A stretch of DNA of 64,000 nucleotides, taken from positions 1,984,001 through 2,048,000 of the forward strand of contig NZ_WUAG01000001.1 of NCBI RefSeq assembly GCF_009828855.1. Reading direction: 5' to 3'. Below are positions 27,521 to 35,834 of this stretch, piece by piece. Each line of letters opens with the position of its first letter. Within the stretch, counting starts at the first letter, position 1. The notes beneath the pieces were generated by a model, which saw only the letters and a list, made by a program, of their open reading frames with translations, ran no database searches and was not told the DNA's origin. The translations under genes were made by a program, and so were the position numbers. Source of the DNA: Psychromonas sp. L1A2 (GTDB lineage Bacteria > Pseudomonadota > Gammaproteobacteria > Enterobacterales > Psychromonadaceae).

Positions 27521-28093
27521 TTAAGCTCCTTTGTTGTAAACATCATTACAACTCGTACTTTTAACTAAATTTTCACAAAGAGTTTCAACTTCTATGTTCT
27601 TTGACATTGAAATGGTACGGATCATTTCATAAGCTTTTTGATCGTTAACGTTAAATTCATCCATAAATGAAATTACCGCTTTAATAACTGAACAACGTGA
27701 TAAATGTTTACGCCTTAGATTGTTATATTGCTTTTCTTTTTCCTCTGTTTTTTTGGATAAAATAGAGGAAACTTGTAGTGCTGATAACAACCCTAATTGA
27801 TGTATAGGTCTTGTTATTACGGCATATGCACCTAATTCCATTGCATGTTGAATTTCAGAAGGCGTTGCATGAGAAACAAGTGCAATTAATGGCCTGTTAT
27901 GCTCAAAAATAGCTTTGCATTTAAACTCAAGGACCGTTGCAACGTCAAAAATGACAGCATTATTATTCTTAGGTAAATTGGCATGACTAAATGGAGTAAT
28001 ATCAAAACCCAATCGATTAGCAACTTTATTCAGGCTAGAAATGTCTCGGTCTTTGTTGGATAAAACGTATATTTCTTGGTTTCCAGATTTCAT
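27521..28093 (-). CDS. AmiR/NasT-type ANTAR-domain transcription antiterminator
   Basis: 190 residues. Residues ~5-125 form a receiver-like domain without a clear phospho-acceptor Asp (AVIFDVATVL), as in AmiR. A short coiled coil (KKTEEKEKQYNNLRRK) leads into the C-terminal ANTAR helices (SVIKAVISFMDEFNVNDQKAYEMIRTISM). ANTAR proteins bind leader RNA hairpins and prevent termination. Overlaps the AmiC-like gene by 4 bases, the arrangement of Pseudomonas amiC-amiR in which AmiC sequesters AmiR until an amide binds. The leader terminator at 29249-29289 is the probable target. Confidence 0.9.
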   Translation of the reverse strand: MKSGNQEIYVLSNKDRDISSLNKVANRLGFDITPFSHANLPKNNNAVIFDVATVLEFKCKAIFEHNRPLIALVSHATPSEIQHAMELGAYAVITRPIHQLGLLSALQVSSILSKKTEEKEKQYNNLRRKHLSRCSVIKAVISFMDEFNVNDQKAYEMIRTISMSKNIEVETLCENLVKSTSCNDVYNKGA

Positions 28094-29217
28094 ATAGCTT
28101 TTAACCTTTTAGAATAAGTTGAAAGTTCAATAACTTTAGGATTTACGACTATATTTTGAAAAGACATAAATGGATTAGGGTCTATGATTTGAGTTTCTAA
28201 CCTGCTTTCAAAGTAGTCGTTAACTCTTAAGGCAACAGTGCAAGGTAAACTTGTATGTTGATTTTTATTTATTTTAATTAATTCGCCATTAGGACTAACC
28301 AATTCGATATCAGGTAAAATTGATTGAACCCTTTCAATATCTAATGAAGCAGATAATTTAATCGCTTTTGCAAATGCAAATATCGAAAGATATGCTGCCC
28401 AAAAATATCCAGAGCGCCTTACTTGTGAAGTTAAAGTATTATTATTAGATAATTCAGGCAGAATCGTTGTTTCAAAGAAAGGATTTGAACTTAATAACGC
28501 TAAATTAGGTAATTCACCTAAAACGTCTAGTTCACATTCAGTCAAGTTACAGCTAAGCACTGTCATAACTGTATATTTTAAAGCTTCATTAAGTTGCTTT
28601 AAGAAAGCGTAATTTGATTCACCAACTAGGTTATTAATAATAAAACTTGGTTTGTCTTTTAAGATATTATTTATACAAAGAGTAAAATCAGTCTCTTGCA
28701 TATGAAACAATCCCTCAAAAACAACATTTCCAGCATTAACACTCACGATTTCTTTAGCAATCCGGCTACTTTCCCAGCCCCATACATAGTTAGAAGAGAC
28801 TAAAGCGACTTTATTACCGTATTTTGGTAAAGCATAATTCATTAGAGGCATAAGATTTTGATTAGGGCATGGACCGATATAAACAACTTGCTCTTCGCAT
28901 TCATACCCCTCGTAAGGACTACTAAACCACAACATCGCTTTATTTTTTTGAATTTCTGGCAGTAATATTTTTCGAGCACTAGAGGTAATCGGTCCAAAAA
29001 AGTGAGTCACTTCTTTATCTAAAAGATGTCTAATAGAAGAAATGTATGAATCATCAATTCCTTTTGGGTTTTCAGACTCTCCTATCAATTTGAAAGGGTA
29101 AGATTTACTTTCATTTATTTGTTCAATAGCAAAAAGAGCACCTTCTAACGCACTACGCCCCATATGACGATATGAACCTTCAGTTGAAAATAATAGCCCT
29201 ACTGAAATGTCTTCCAT
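28090..29217 (-). CDS. AmiC-type amide sensor (periplasmic-binding fold, cytoplasmic)
   Basis: 375 residues with no signal peptide. It has the type I periplasmic-binding fold of AmiC/UrtA (LLFSTEGSYRHMGRSALEGA, ESENPKGIDDSYISSIRHLL, VALVSSNYVWGWESSRIAKE). By analogy with AmiC it holds the downstream ANTAR protein inactive and releases it when a small amide or related ligand is present. First gene of a seven-gene unit: sensor, antiterminator, two permeases, binding protein, formamidase, ATPase. Confidence 0.9.
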   Translation of the reverse strand: MEDISVGLLFSTEGSYRHMGRSALEGALFAIEQINESKSYPFKLIGESENPKGIDDSYISSIRHLLDKEVTHFFGPITSSARKILLPEIQKNKAMLWFSSPYEGYECEEQVVYIGPCPNQNLMPLMNYALPKYGNKVALVSSNYVWGWESSRIAKEIVSVNAGNVVFEGLFHMQETDFTLCINNILKDKPSFIINNLVGESNYAFLKQLNEALKYTVMTVLSCNLTECELDVLGELPNLALLSSNPFFETTILPELSNNNTLTSQVRRSGYFWAAYLSIFAFAKAIKLSASLDIERVQSILPDIELVSPNGELIKINKNQHTSLPCTVALRVNDYFESRLETQIIDPNPFMSFQNIVVNPKVIELSTYSKRLKAI

Positions 29218-29248
29218 ACAAAAAGTATCCCTAAAAAAATTAAAAAAA

Positions 29249-29289
29249 AAGCCTAAAATAAAGCTGTGTCATAGCTTTATTTTAGGCTT
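29249..29289 (-). promoter_or_regulatory. Leader terminator of the AmiC/AmiR-ABC-formamidase operon, probable ANTAR target
   Basis: Perfect 17-bp stem AAGCCTAAAATAAAGCT / AGCTTTATTTTAGGCTT with a 7-nt loop, then on the minus strand nine T. It ends about 25 bases before the first gene, so by default transcription should stop before the operon. With an AmiR-like antiterminator encoded in second position, this is the natural control point. I could not resolve the paired hexaloop hairpins expected of an ANTAR RNA site. Confidence 0.8.
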
Positions 29290-29629
29290 CGTTACCAATG
29301 TATTTTTACTTGAGGCTTATATCTTGCACACTTTTAGCTCTTAAATCGTGTCAAATTGGTGCATATATATACAGAATGCTCATTTATGTTATATATGAAT
29401 ATAATTAAGGAAGATTCGTGCCACTTTTTCCTCTGAAAAGGTTTTTATAAAAAACCTTTCTAAATTAATTATTTCTTACGTTTTTCAAGTGCGTGAAAAA
29501 ACGACCGTTATTTTAAATAATTAGTTTACAACTTACTCTTTACATCTAGCTATCTAGTTAATTTGTCAATGGTCAATAAAAATCGAGTATTTTAGTTAGC
29601 GACTTTATTTTCATATTAAATTGGTGATA

Positions 29630-29790
29630 ATACCAATCTGGATAAATAAATGATCTATTCTTGCGTTAGGGAAAATGGATGTTAGCAAGACGTTGATTAC
29701 AGTAACTAGTATTCTCATTATAAAATCAACAACGCAGCTAGCATTTATTTTAACAAGCATAAATGACTAGATAATTACTTAGATTGGTAT
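29630..29790. mobile_element. 161-bp MITE-like element, copy 1
   Basis: Perfect 10-bp terminal inverted repeats ATACCAATCT / AGATTGGTAT. A same-size element at 56993-57153 shares the ends and an internal CAACGCAG word. No coding potential. It abuts the decayed transposase piece at 29791. Confidence 0.75.
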
Positions 29791-29956
29791 AAATACCCAT
29801 TAGCTGAATGCGGGTGTTTACCATTATGATAATCAAGATAATCTTAAATGCTTAGCTCAACTGCTTTCTTTTTTTTAATATTTCATAGTTCAATTACTCA
29901 TACTTTAAACTTCGGAATAAGTGCTCTATTGGTGAACCCCAATAAAGTCGCCTCAT
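29791..29956 (-). pseudogene. Decayed C-terminal end of an IS3-family transposase
   Basis: The minus-strand frame reads MRRLYWGSPIEHLFRSLKYE, stop, LNYEILKKKKAVELSI, stop, DYLDYHNGKHPHSANGYL. This is the IS3-family rve end (ER-FFRSLK-E ... YN--RPH---GY). Two in-frame stops, no start or upstream catalytic part. The MITE-like element interrupts its end. Confidence 0.8.
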
Positions 29957-30243
29957 TAGGGGAGCTTTAAGAGAGATATTGAAAATTGGATCAAGGTAAT
30001 GCATGCGAGCCAGATAACGGCACTTGTGATTGGCGAGATTGATTCATAACAAACCACCGCTAAAATGCAAAATAGCATGCCTAAAAGATAGTTTACCGAT
30101 TACCATAATTTAAAGTAAATGGGGAACCATTTTTATTGTAATTAATAACTAAATAATATGTATCAATAGCTTACATACGAGTAACACCCATGGAGATTTT
30201 GATGTAATATGAAAAAAAATTGATGACTGAGTAAAAGGTTCAA
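29957..30243. other. Remainder of the gene-free stretch before the response regulator
   Basis: No gene recognised; may contain further unrecognisable IS3 remains. The bases just before 30244 lack an obvious ribosome site. Confidence 0.4.
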
Positions 30244-31494
30244 ATGAAAAAAATACTATTAATAGAAGATAATCCTCAATTATTAAAAAGTAAGATTGAA
30301 GAGCTAAGGAAAAATTTTACTTATTCTATAGATAGCGTAGAAAATTTTGAACAGTTACAGGAATATCTAGCAATAAATAAAGAGAATGTATTTATCGCCC
30401 TACTTGATTATTTTCTTGATGGAGCAATGGAAGGACAAAGTGTAGATTTGTTACTTGAACATAAAATTCCAACAATTGTATATACACAAGAATACTCTGC
30501 TGAAATTCGAGAAATATTACTGGATAAGTGTGTATTTGAATATCTAATCAAAAAGCCGAATAGTGATCTACTTTATAGTACAAGATTAATAGAACGGGTT
30601 TATAAAAATAGTTTTATAAAAGCATTGATTGTAGATGGTTCTGAGACTTTCCGTAATAAATTAGCAAATAATTTGAAGCAGTTTGGGTTAAATTCTTTAC
30701 AAAGCAGTGATGCAAAAACGACGTTAGAGTTATTAAAAACTCATGCGGATATTCAACTCGTTTTAATTGATTTAGATATAAGCGGTGATATTCAAGGTAT
30801 AGACCTTGTTGAAGATATACGAGAACAGTTCCCTTCTACCATACTTGGAGTACTTGGGATCACCCCTCATGGTTATAATAGCCAACTTTCTATTGAATTT
30901 TTAAAAAAAGGAGCAAATGATTTCATCACTAAGCCATTTGTAAAAGAGCAATTAAACCTTCGTATTATGCAAGTTCTTGAAGTATTAGATACCATCAAAG
31001 AAAAAAATATTGAAGCGATAATTGATCCCCTTACCCAATTAAAAAACCGTCGTGCTTTAGAAGCTGAATCTAAACAGATGATACAATCAGCGCTTATTTC
31101 AAACAGCCTTTTATCAGTTGCTATGATAGATATAGATCATTTTAAACGGGTAAATGACACCTATGGTCATATCATTGGTGACGATGTTTTAAGATTAATG
31201 AGTCAAATTTTAAAATCTAACTTTAGAAAAAAAGATCTTATTACGAGAAATGGTGGAGAAGAATTCTGTGTCGTTCTTGATGATTTATCATTAAAGAAAG
31301 CAATTGATCTTTTTGAAAATTTGAGATAAAAAATAGAATCAACACCTTATGAGAATGAGGGTGTTAAAATTAATATTACGGTATCTATTGGTCTATTTCA
31401 TGGAATACAAAATGATATTACATCTATGTTAATACTCGCCGATGAAAAGCTGTATGTGGCTAAGAATAATGGCCGTAATAAATTAGTTTCATAA
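30244..31494 (+). pseudogene. Tandem-receiver GGDEF protein (diguanylate cyclase) interrupted by one in-frame stop
   Basis: Receiver 1 spans residues ~1-118 (LLIEDN, ALLDYFLDG, LIKKP). Receiver 2 spans ~125-245 and has DG instead of a paired acid (LIVDGSE) but keeps LIDLDI and TKPF. The GGDEF domain from ~260 has the active motif GGEEF at ~341. Translation stops at TAA 31327-31329. The same frame then continues without shift (KIESTPYENEGVKINITVSI, later ADEKLYVAKNNGRNK) to TAA 31492-31494, completing a normal GGDEF domain. A single AAA-to-TAA change would explain it. As it stands the cyclase lacks its last ~54 residues and is probably inactive. Confidence 0.88.
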
Positions 31495-32147
31495 CTAGTT
31501 CTTCAATATCTTTTGCAGTATAGATTACAGTAATTTGCATGCATTATTTACGTTAATACTTTGGTTTAATCCCTAAAACACTTCATATTTGAAAGTTTTT
31601 TAAGGTATTTGTGTTTAAAGTGCTAAATAAACTCAGACATCCATGAATTTAAAATTTAAAAATAACGTTGTTTCTTAGTGAAGAAAAATTAAATAGATAA
31701 TAAAAATAAACTAATTGATAACAGGATTATTGACAGGATTAAAATTAATAGAAGTTTTGTCAAAATGACCATTTTTTTCAAATATTAAAAATTTTAGCTG
31801 TCGCTAATTAACGTATTTATTGGGTTGTTAATTGAAAAGATAGATTGGTTAATGCCATCATAATGACCCTGTAATTGATTTTTACTGGCCATCTAGGGTT
31901 TATCTTTATTGCTTGCATAACTCGCTATCGCTTCTAAAAAACCAATAACCAATAACTAATAGAACACCCATTAATAGATTTGATATTATAAATAGATAAA
32001 TGCATAACTGACAATATCAACCTTCAAAGATTTAGATATTCCAGGTTTTTCAATTTTCATCTAGTTATATAGTTATATAGGACTTTGATTATTCATATAA
32101 ATATCCTGTATGCTTCATACCAAATCAAATTATAAAAGTTGAAATTT
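31495..32147. other. Intergenic region upstream of the small exported protein
   Basis: No gene seen. Bases 32092-32147 (ATATCCTGTATG and following) recur in a copied fragment at 38558-38633, so this part is the duplicated promoter/leader. Confidence 0.5.
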
Positions 32148-32756
32148 ATGTCTTTACGTTATCTACAGTACTCACTATTTTTATTGCTCGCCTCTGTCAC
32201 TTTAGGTTCATCCGCAGCTAACGTTTCTACCGTTACGCTTGATAATGGCGCAACAGTCTTACTGCATGATGATTACACTTGGGAATATATCGCTATTAAT
32301 ACTGATATTGTAGAAGAGGCAAATAATGCTATTCCGTCAGACGACATTGTTGATTTAACTGCAATAACCGCTTCTAATTCAGTACAAGTTTCAAAAAATA
32401 AGTCTTCCCTGTTACATTCTGGCTTATTAAATACTGCGGTAAAATATGATATAAAAGTTGCCTACAGTGATTCTGTGTGGCGAGATCAAGCGCTTGGTTT
32501 GAAGTTTATCCTATCTAGTGATAATGCTGATGGCGTTGTAATTGTTAAGGTCGCTGTCAGTTTTTATGATGATAATGCTAATAAAATAACTGAAAAAATC
32601 ATTAATGTTTGGCAAGCAAGCTATAGATTACCTGATACTTATTTACGTAAAGGTGAGTCCCGAAATAGTCGTATTATTTGGGTTGATGGAATCGACAAAA
32701 CTAATTGGACAAATAAATTACTGAGCTTGAAAGTTATCGAAGTAGAAACTCGTTAA
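32148..32756 (+). CDS. Exported protein of unknown function (DUF3157-like)
   Basis: About 202 residues. Signal peptide at residues 1-~24 (cleavage after SSAA). Then VSTVTLDNGATVLLHDDYTW, a sequence type I associate with DUF3157 proteins of vibrios, and a C-terminal beta-rich domain (VIVKVAVSFYDDNANKITEK). A TTG at 32139 would lengthen it by three codons; ATG 32148 is favoured because the duplicated gene start at 38599 also begins there (MPLRYLQ versus MSLRYLQ). Function unknown. Confidence 0.8.
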   Translation: MSLRYLQYSLFLLLASVTLGSSAANVSTVTLDNGATVLLHDDYTWEYIAINTDIVEEANNAIPSDDIVDLTAITASNSVQVSKNKSSLLHSGLLNTAVKYDIKVAYSDSVWRDQALGLKFILSSDNADGVVIVKVAVSFYDDNANKITEKIINVWQASYRLPDTYLRKGESRNSRIIWVDGIDKTNWTNKLLSLKVIEVETR

Positions 32757-33022
32757 TTTCTTTATCAAAAGAGACTTTTAATTTTCTGTTGATGTTGATG
32801 TTGGTGTTGGTACTTATTACCCGACTCAACGAACAACCTAATTAATAAGACTGCATTTTAACATTGCTTAATTAACGCTGCATTGTGCTACTTAGCTCAA
32901 TGCAGCGTTAATGCTCTTGATGATCTACACGGTTTTATTGCAGTCTCCATCGAACCATAAATAATTACAATTCAATGCAATGTATTTTTACTTTTATTTT
33001 AACTTTTATTTTAACCTAATTG

Positions 33023-33442
33023 TTATGATGCATACGCATTTCGTTGTTCATTCAAGTCACTGTGGTATTCCACAAACTCCACTTCAAATCCATTAGGATC
33101 CAAATAATATAAGTTCGAGCGATAAGGTTCTCCTGCACCATCCTTCGCTTGTTTAAAGCCCGCTTTTAATAAACGTGCTTGCATAGCATCTAAATTAGTC
33201 ACGACAAATGCAAAGTGGGCTAATCCAACTTGGTGGCCACTTAAATCACGATTACTTCCTTCACCATCATCACAAAATGTCAGGTATTGATTATCATCAC
33301 CAAAATGTAACCACTTTCGGGGCTTACCATTCCAAATTTGGTCACCTTCTCCCCTTACATACCAATTAGGAAATGCAACGCGGTAAAATTTTAATATTTC
33401 TTCTATATTACTAACCGTTAAATTTAAGTGTTCTAAGTACAT
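33023..33442 (-). CDS. VOC (glyoxalase/dioxygenase superfamily) protein under SoxR control
   Basis: 139 residues, single VOC domain with two beta-alpha-beta-beta-beta modules: MYLEHLNLTVSNIEEILKFY at the start, then VGLAHFAFVVTNLDAM and a metal-site Glu in NGFEVEFVEYHSD. Probable metal ligands are the N-terminal His, the central His and that Glu. ATG 33442 has GGAG upstream; the longer frame's ATG at 33472 would overlap the promoter -10. Divergent from soxR, with a full SoxR operator in its promoter, so it likely handles a redox-cycling or electrophilic compound (inference). Confidence 0.9.
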   Translation of the reverse strand: MYLEHLNLTVSNIEEILKFYRVAFPNWYVRGEGDQIWNGKPRKWLHFGDDNQYLTFCDDGEGSNRDLSGHQVGLAHFAFVVTNLDAMQARLLKAGFKQAKDGAGEPYRSNLYYLDPNGFEVEFVEYHSDLNEQRNAYAS

Positions 33443-33474
33443 GATTTTCTCCATAAAGGTATTGAGTTTCATAC

Positions 33475-33505
33475 ACTATAAATCCTCAACCTAACTTGAG
33501 GTCAA
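33475..33505 (-). promoter_or_regulatory. SoxR-type promoter of the VOC gene
   Basis: On the minus strand -35 TTGACC and -10 TATAGT are separated by 19 bp. The spacer carries the dyad CCTCAAGTTAGGTTGAGG (plus strand 33484-33501), 16 of 18 to the SoxR operator consensus. The overlong 19-bp spacing is the hallmark of MerR-family activation. Confidence 0.9.
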
Positions 33506-33674
33506 GGCCTAATTAATATAATGTTAAAATAGAGATATCGTTTTAATACTGATTACATTAACTAAGTGCTTGGTATAAGCATCAAGTGCTTTCAGAACTT
33601 CAATCTTCGGGTGGACTAGTTATTTAAATTCAACGCCGAATAATGAATACAATAATGAACGAAGTGAGCACAAA

Positions 33675-34139
33675 ATGGATAAAAAACTAGTACATGAAGA
33701 TGCCCTAACTGTAGGTGCAGTGGCTAAACGTTGTGGTGTAAAAGTGTCTACGTTACATTTTTATGAAAACAAAGGGCTTATTAAAAGTACTCGTAATATT
33801 GGTAACCAACGCCGTTATAACAGACAAGTACTACGTCGTGTATCACTCATTAAAGCGGCACAAAAGATGGGAATAACACTATCGGAGATTAAAGAACAAT
33901 TAGATACATTACAGGGCAAAACAGCCCCAAACCAGAAAGATTGGCAACGTTTGTCGATGCATTGGAAAGAAAGCTTAAATCAACGCATTGAGAGTATGCA
34001 AAAGTTACGTGACTACTTAACAGGTTGCATTGGCTGCGGTTGTTTATCGATGGATGCTTGTCCGTTATACAACGAAAACGATAAGCTCGCTACACTCGGT
34101 GATGGTGCCGTTTTAATTGAAAGTAAAGTGGTTCTGTAA
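33675..34139 (+). CDS. soxR: Redox-sensitive MerR-family activator SoxR
   Basis: 154 residues. N-terminal MerR helix-turn-helix (TVGAVAKRCGVKVSTLHFYE), dimerisation coiled coil, and the C-terminal [2Fe-2S] cluster motif CIGCGCLSMDACPL with all four cysteines. Oxidation or nitrosylation of the cluster, often by redox-cycling drugs, activates target promoters. No soxS is seen; the adjacent divergent VOC gene carries a SoxR operator, fitting the soxS-independent regulons of non-enteric bacteria. Confidence 0.96.
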   Translation: MDKKLVHEDALTVGAVAKRCGVKVSTLHFYENKGLIKSTRNIGNQRRYNRQVLRRVSLIKAAQKMGITLSEIKEQLDTLQGKTAPNQKDWQRLSMHWKESLNQRIESMQKLRDYLTGCIGCGCLSMDACPLYNENDKLATLGDGAVLIESKVVL

Positions 34140-34444
34140 TGACTTTCTCTTAGTCAAAAATGAAATTTTAATCGTACTTATTATGTTGTATTAAGCAGTA
34201 TTATTTTGCCAACGGTGTTGATACTCAGCCTAAAGTTTCTTGATGGCAGACGTAGCTATTGCTTTTATTGTTAATTGCTTATAGTGAATGGTGAATGATA
34301 ATACTAAATGGTGTCTATCTTGATTAGTTATTGAGTAGCTATCAATTAGTTCTGCTTTATCTGTATTGATACCCAACCACCTCACCAAATGACACGGAGA
34401 AGAGGCTTAGGTATATTTACTTTAAAAAACAGTAACTTAATTAA
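34140..34444. other. Intergenic region soxR-TAXI
   Basis: No gene, repeat or clear terminator seen. Confidence 0.4.
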
Positions 34445-35410
34445 TTACATCCAGCCTTTTTCTTTGTAATAACGTATTGCGCCTTCATGTAATGGAGCAG
34501 ATAGGTTTTTACTGATCATATCGCTCTCTTTTAGATTAGCAAAAGCAGGATGCATTTTTTTGAAACGTTTAAAGTTTTCAAATACAGCCTTAACCATTTG
34601 GTACACGACTTCTGGATCTGTGTTTGTTGTACTGACGAACGTTGCAGCGACACCAAATGTAACTGTATCTGTATCCGTACCTTTGTACATGCCACCAGGA
34701 ATAGTCGTCAATGCATAATAAGGATTGTCAGCAGCTAGTGCCTGTGTCTCTGCATTATCTACCGGTACGATAATAGCATCACAAGTAGTCGTTGCTTCTT
34801 GTGTAAAACCATTTGGATGTCCAGCAGTGAAGATGATCGCATCTACTTTACCATCACATAAAGCGGCAGCTTGTTCTGATGACTTAAGCTCAGATGCAAC
34901 GGCAAAATCATCCATTGTCCAACCCATTTTATCCATCACGATTTCCATAGTGCCACGTGAGCCAGAACCCGGGTTGCCGACATTTACTTTTTTACCTTTC
35001 AGATCGGCAAAGGTCTTGATACCAGAGTCAGTGCGAGCAACAACAGTGAACGGTTCTGGATAAACAGAGAAAACCGATCGTAGCTCTTTATATGCCCCAT
35101 CTGGGAATTGATCAGGCGCGGTACCGTTATAAGCATGGAATTGCCAATCAGACTGAGCAACACCCATATCAAGATTGCCGGAGCGCAGCCCATTAATATT
35201 AGTTACTGAGCCACCTGTAGTATGCGTACAGTTTATGTCGTGATTTGCTGTTCCTTTATTAACTAAACGACAAATTGCTCCACCAACCTGATAATAAACA
35301 CCTGTTTGACCACCGGTACCAATAACAACATGCTTTGTTTGAGCCATAGCAGATGTTGCCATTAAGGTTGCGCCTGCAATTGCAGTAATTGCTAGTTTTT
35401 TAATAAACAT
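34445..35410 (-). CDS. TAXI-family TRAP transporter solute-binding protein (orphan)
   Basis: 321 residues. Signal peptide MFIKKLAITAIAGATLMATS ending at AMAQ. TAXI-family core: HVVIGTGGQTGVYYQVGGAI, LKGKKVNVGNPGSGSRGTME and the C-terminal PLHEGAIRYYKEKGW. ATG 35410 preceded by AAAGGA; the longer frame would bury the signal peptide. TAXI proteins normally pair with a fused DctQM permease, but none is near here, so the partner must be elsewhere. Ligand (glutamate-like or other) is unknown. Confidence 0.93.
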   Translation of the reverse strand: MFIKKLAITAIAGATLMATSAMAQTKHVVIGTGGQTGVYYQVGGAICRLVNKGTANHDINCTHTTGGSVTNINGLRSGNLDMGVAQSDWQFHAYNGTAPDQFPDGAYKELRSVFSVYPEPFTVVARTDSGIKTFADLKGKKVNVGNPGSGSRGTMEIVMDKMGWTMDDFAVASELKSSEQAAALCDGKVDAIIFTAGHPNGFTQEATTTCDAIIVPVDNAETQALAADNPYYALTTIPGGMYKGTDTDTVTFGVAATFVSTTNTDPEVVYQMVKAVFENFKRFKKMHPAFANLKESDMISKNLSAPLHEGAIRYYKEKGWM

Positions 35411-35834
35411 ATTAATTCCTTTATTTAATTTGTTTTCAATATTTTCCTGTTTCATCCCTACTTATCTATCTTCAACAAGTTACTCAGTAAAATAACATTG
35501 GTCATTAATACAGAGTTAGCTTGTGAACACGACTCACCATAAATAAAGGAAGTGTCATAAAATAGTTAAGCATAAACAGGCACTGAAATAATGTTAGTTG
35601 AATATACGAGGCTAAATTAGTAATGAGTTAGCCATTCATTTAAATTGCATGTATTTATTTATGTATTTAGGCATTGATGTCGATAAAATAACTTATGTTC
35701 ACCAACAACAAAATTCGCTAAAGCTAATGGTACAACCCCAACTCTGTTTCTTTATTTTTGCTCTCTTTTGGTACGTCTATTTCCATTTTCTACTCCTTGA
35801 AATGTTAATGTTAACGGTTAAATTAATAGTTATA
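35411..35834. other. Intergenic region between TAXI and aminotransferase genes
   Basis: Nothing supportable seen. A 65-codon open frame at 35649-35846 is low-complexity hydrophobic and overlaps the aminotransferase end. Confidence 0.4.

Noticed and set aside
29290-29400. Paired hexaloop hairpins of an ANTAR RNA site upstream of the leader terminator
   Set aside because: Short stems can be drawn, but none gives the expected two six-base loops with the A and G positions; left unassigned.
33443-33472. Upstream ATG for the VOC gene
   Set aside because: It overlaps the SoxR-type promoter's -10 region, so it would not be in the transcript.
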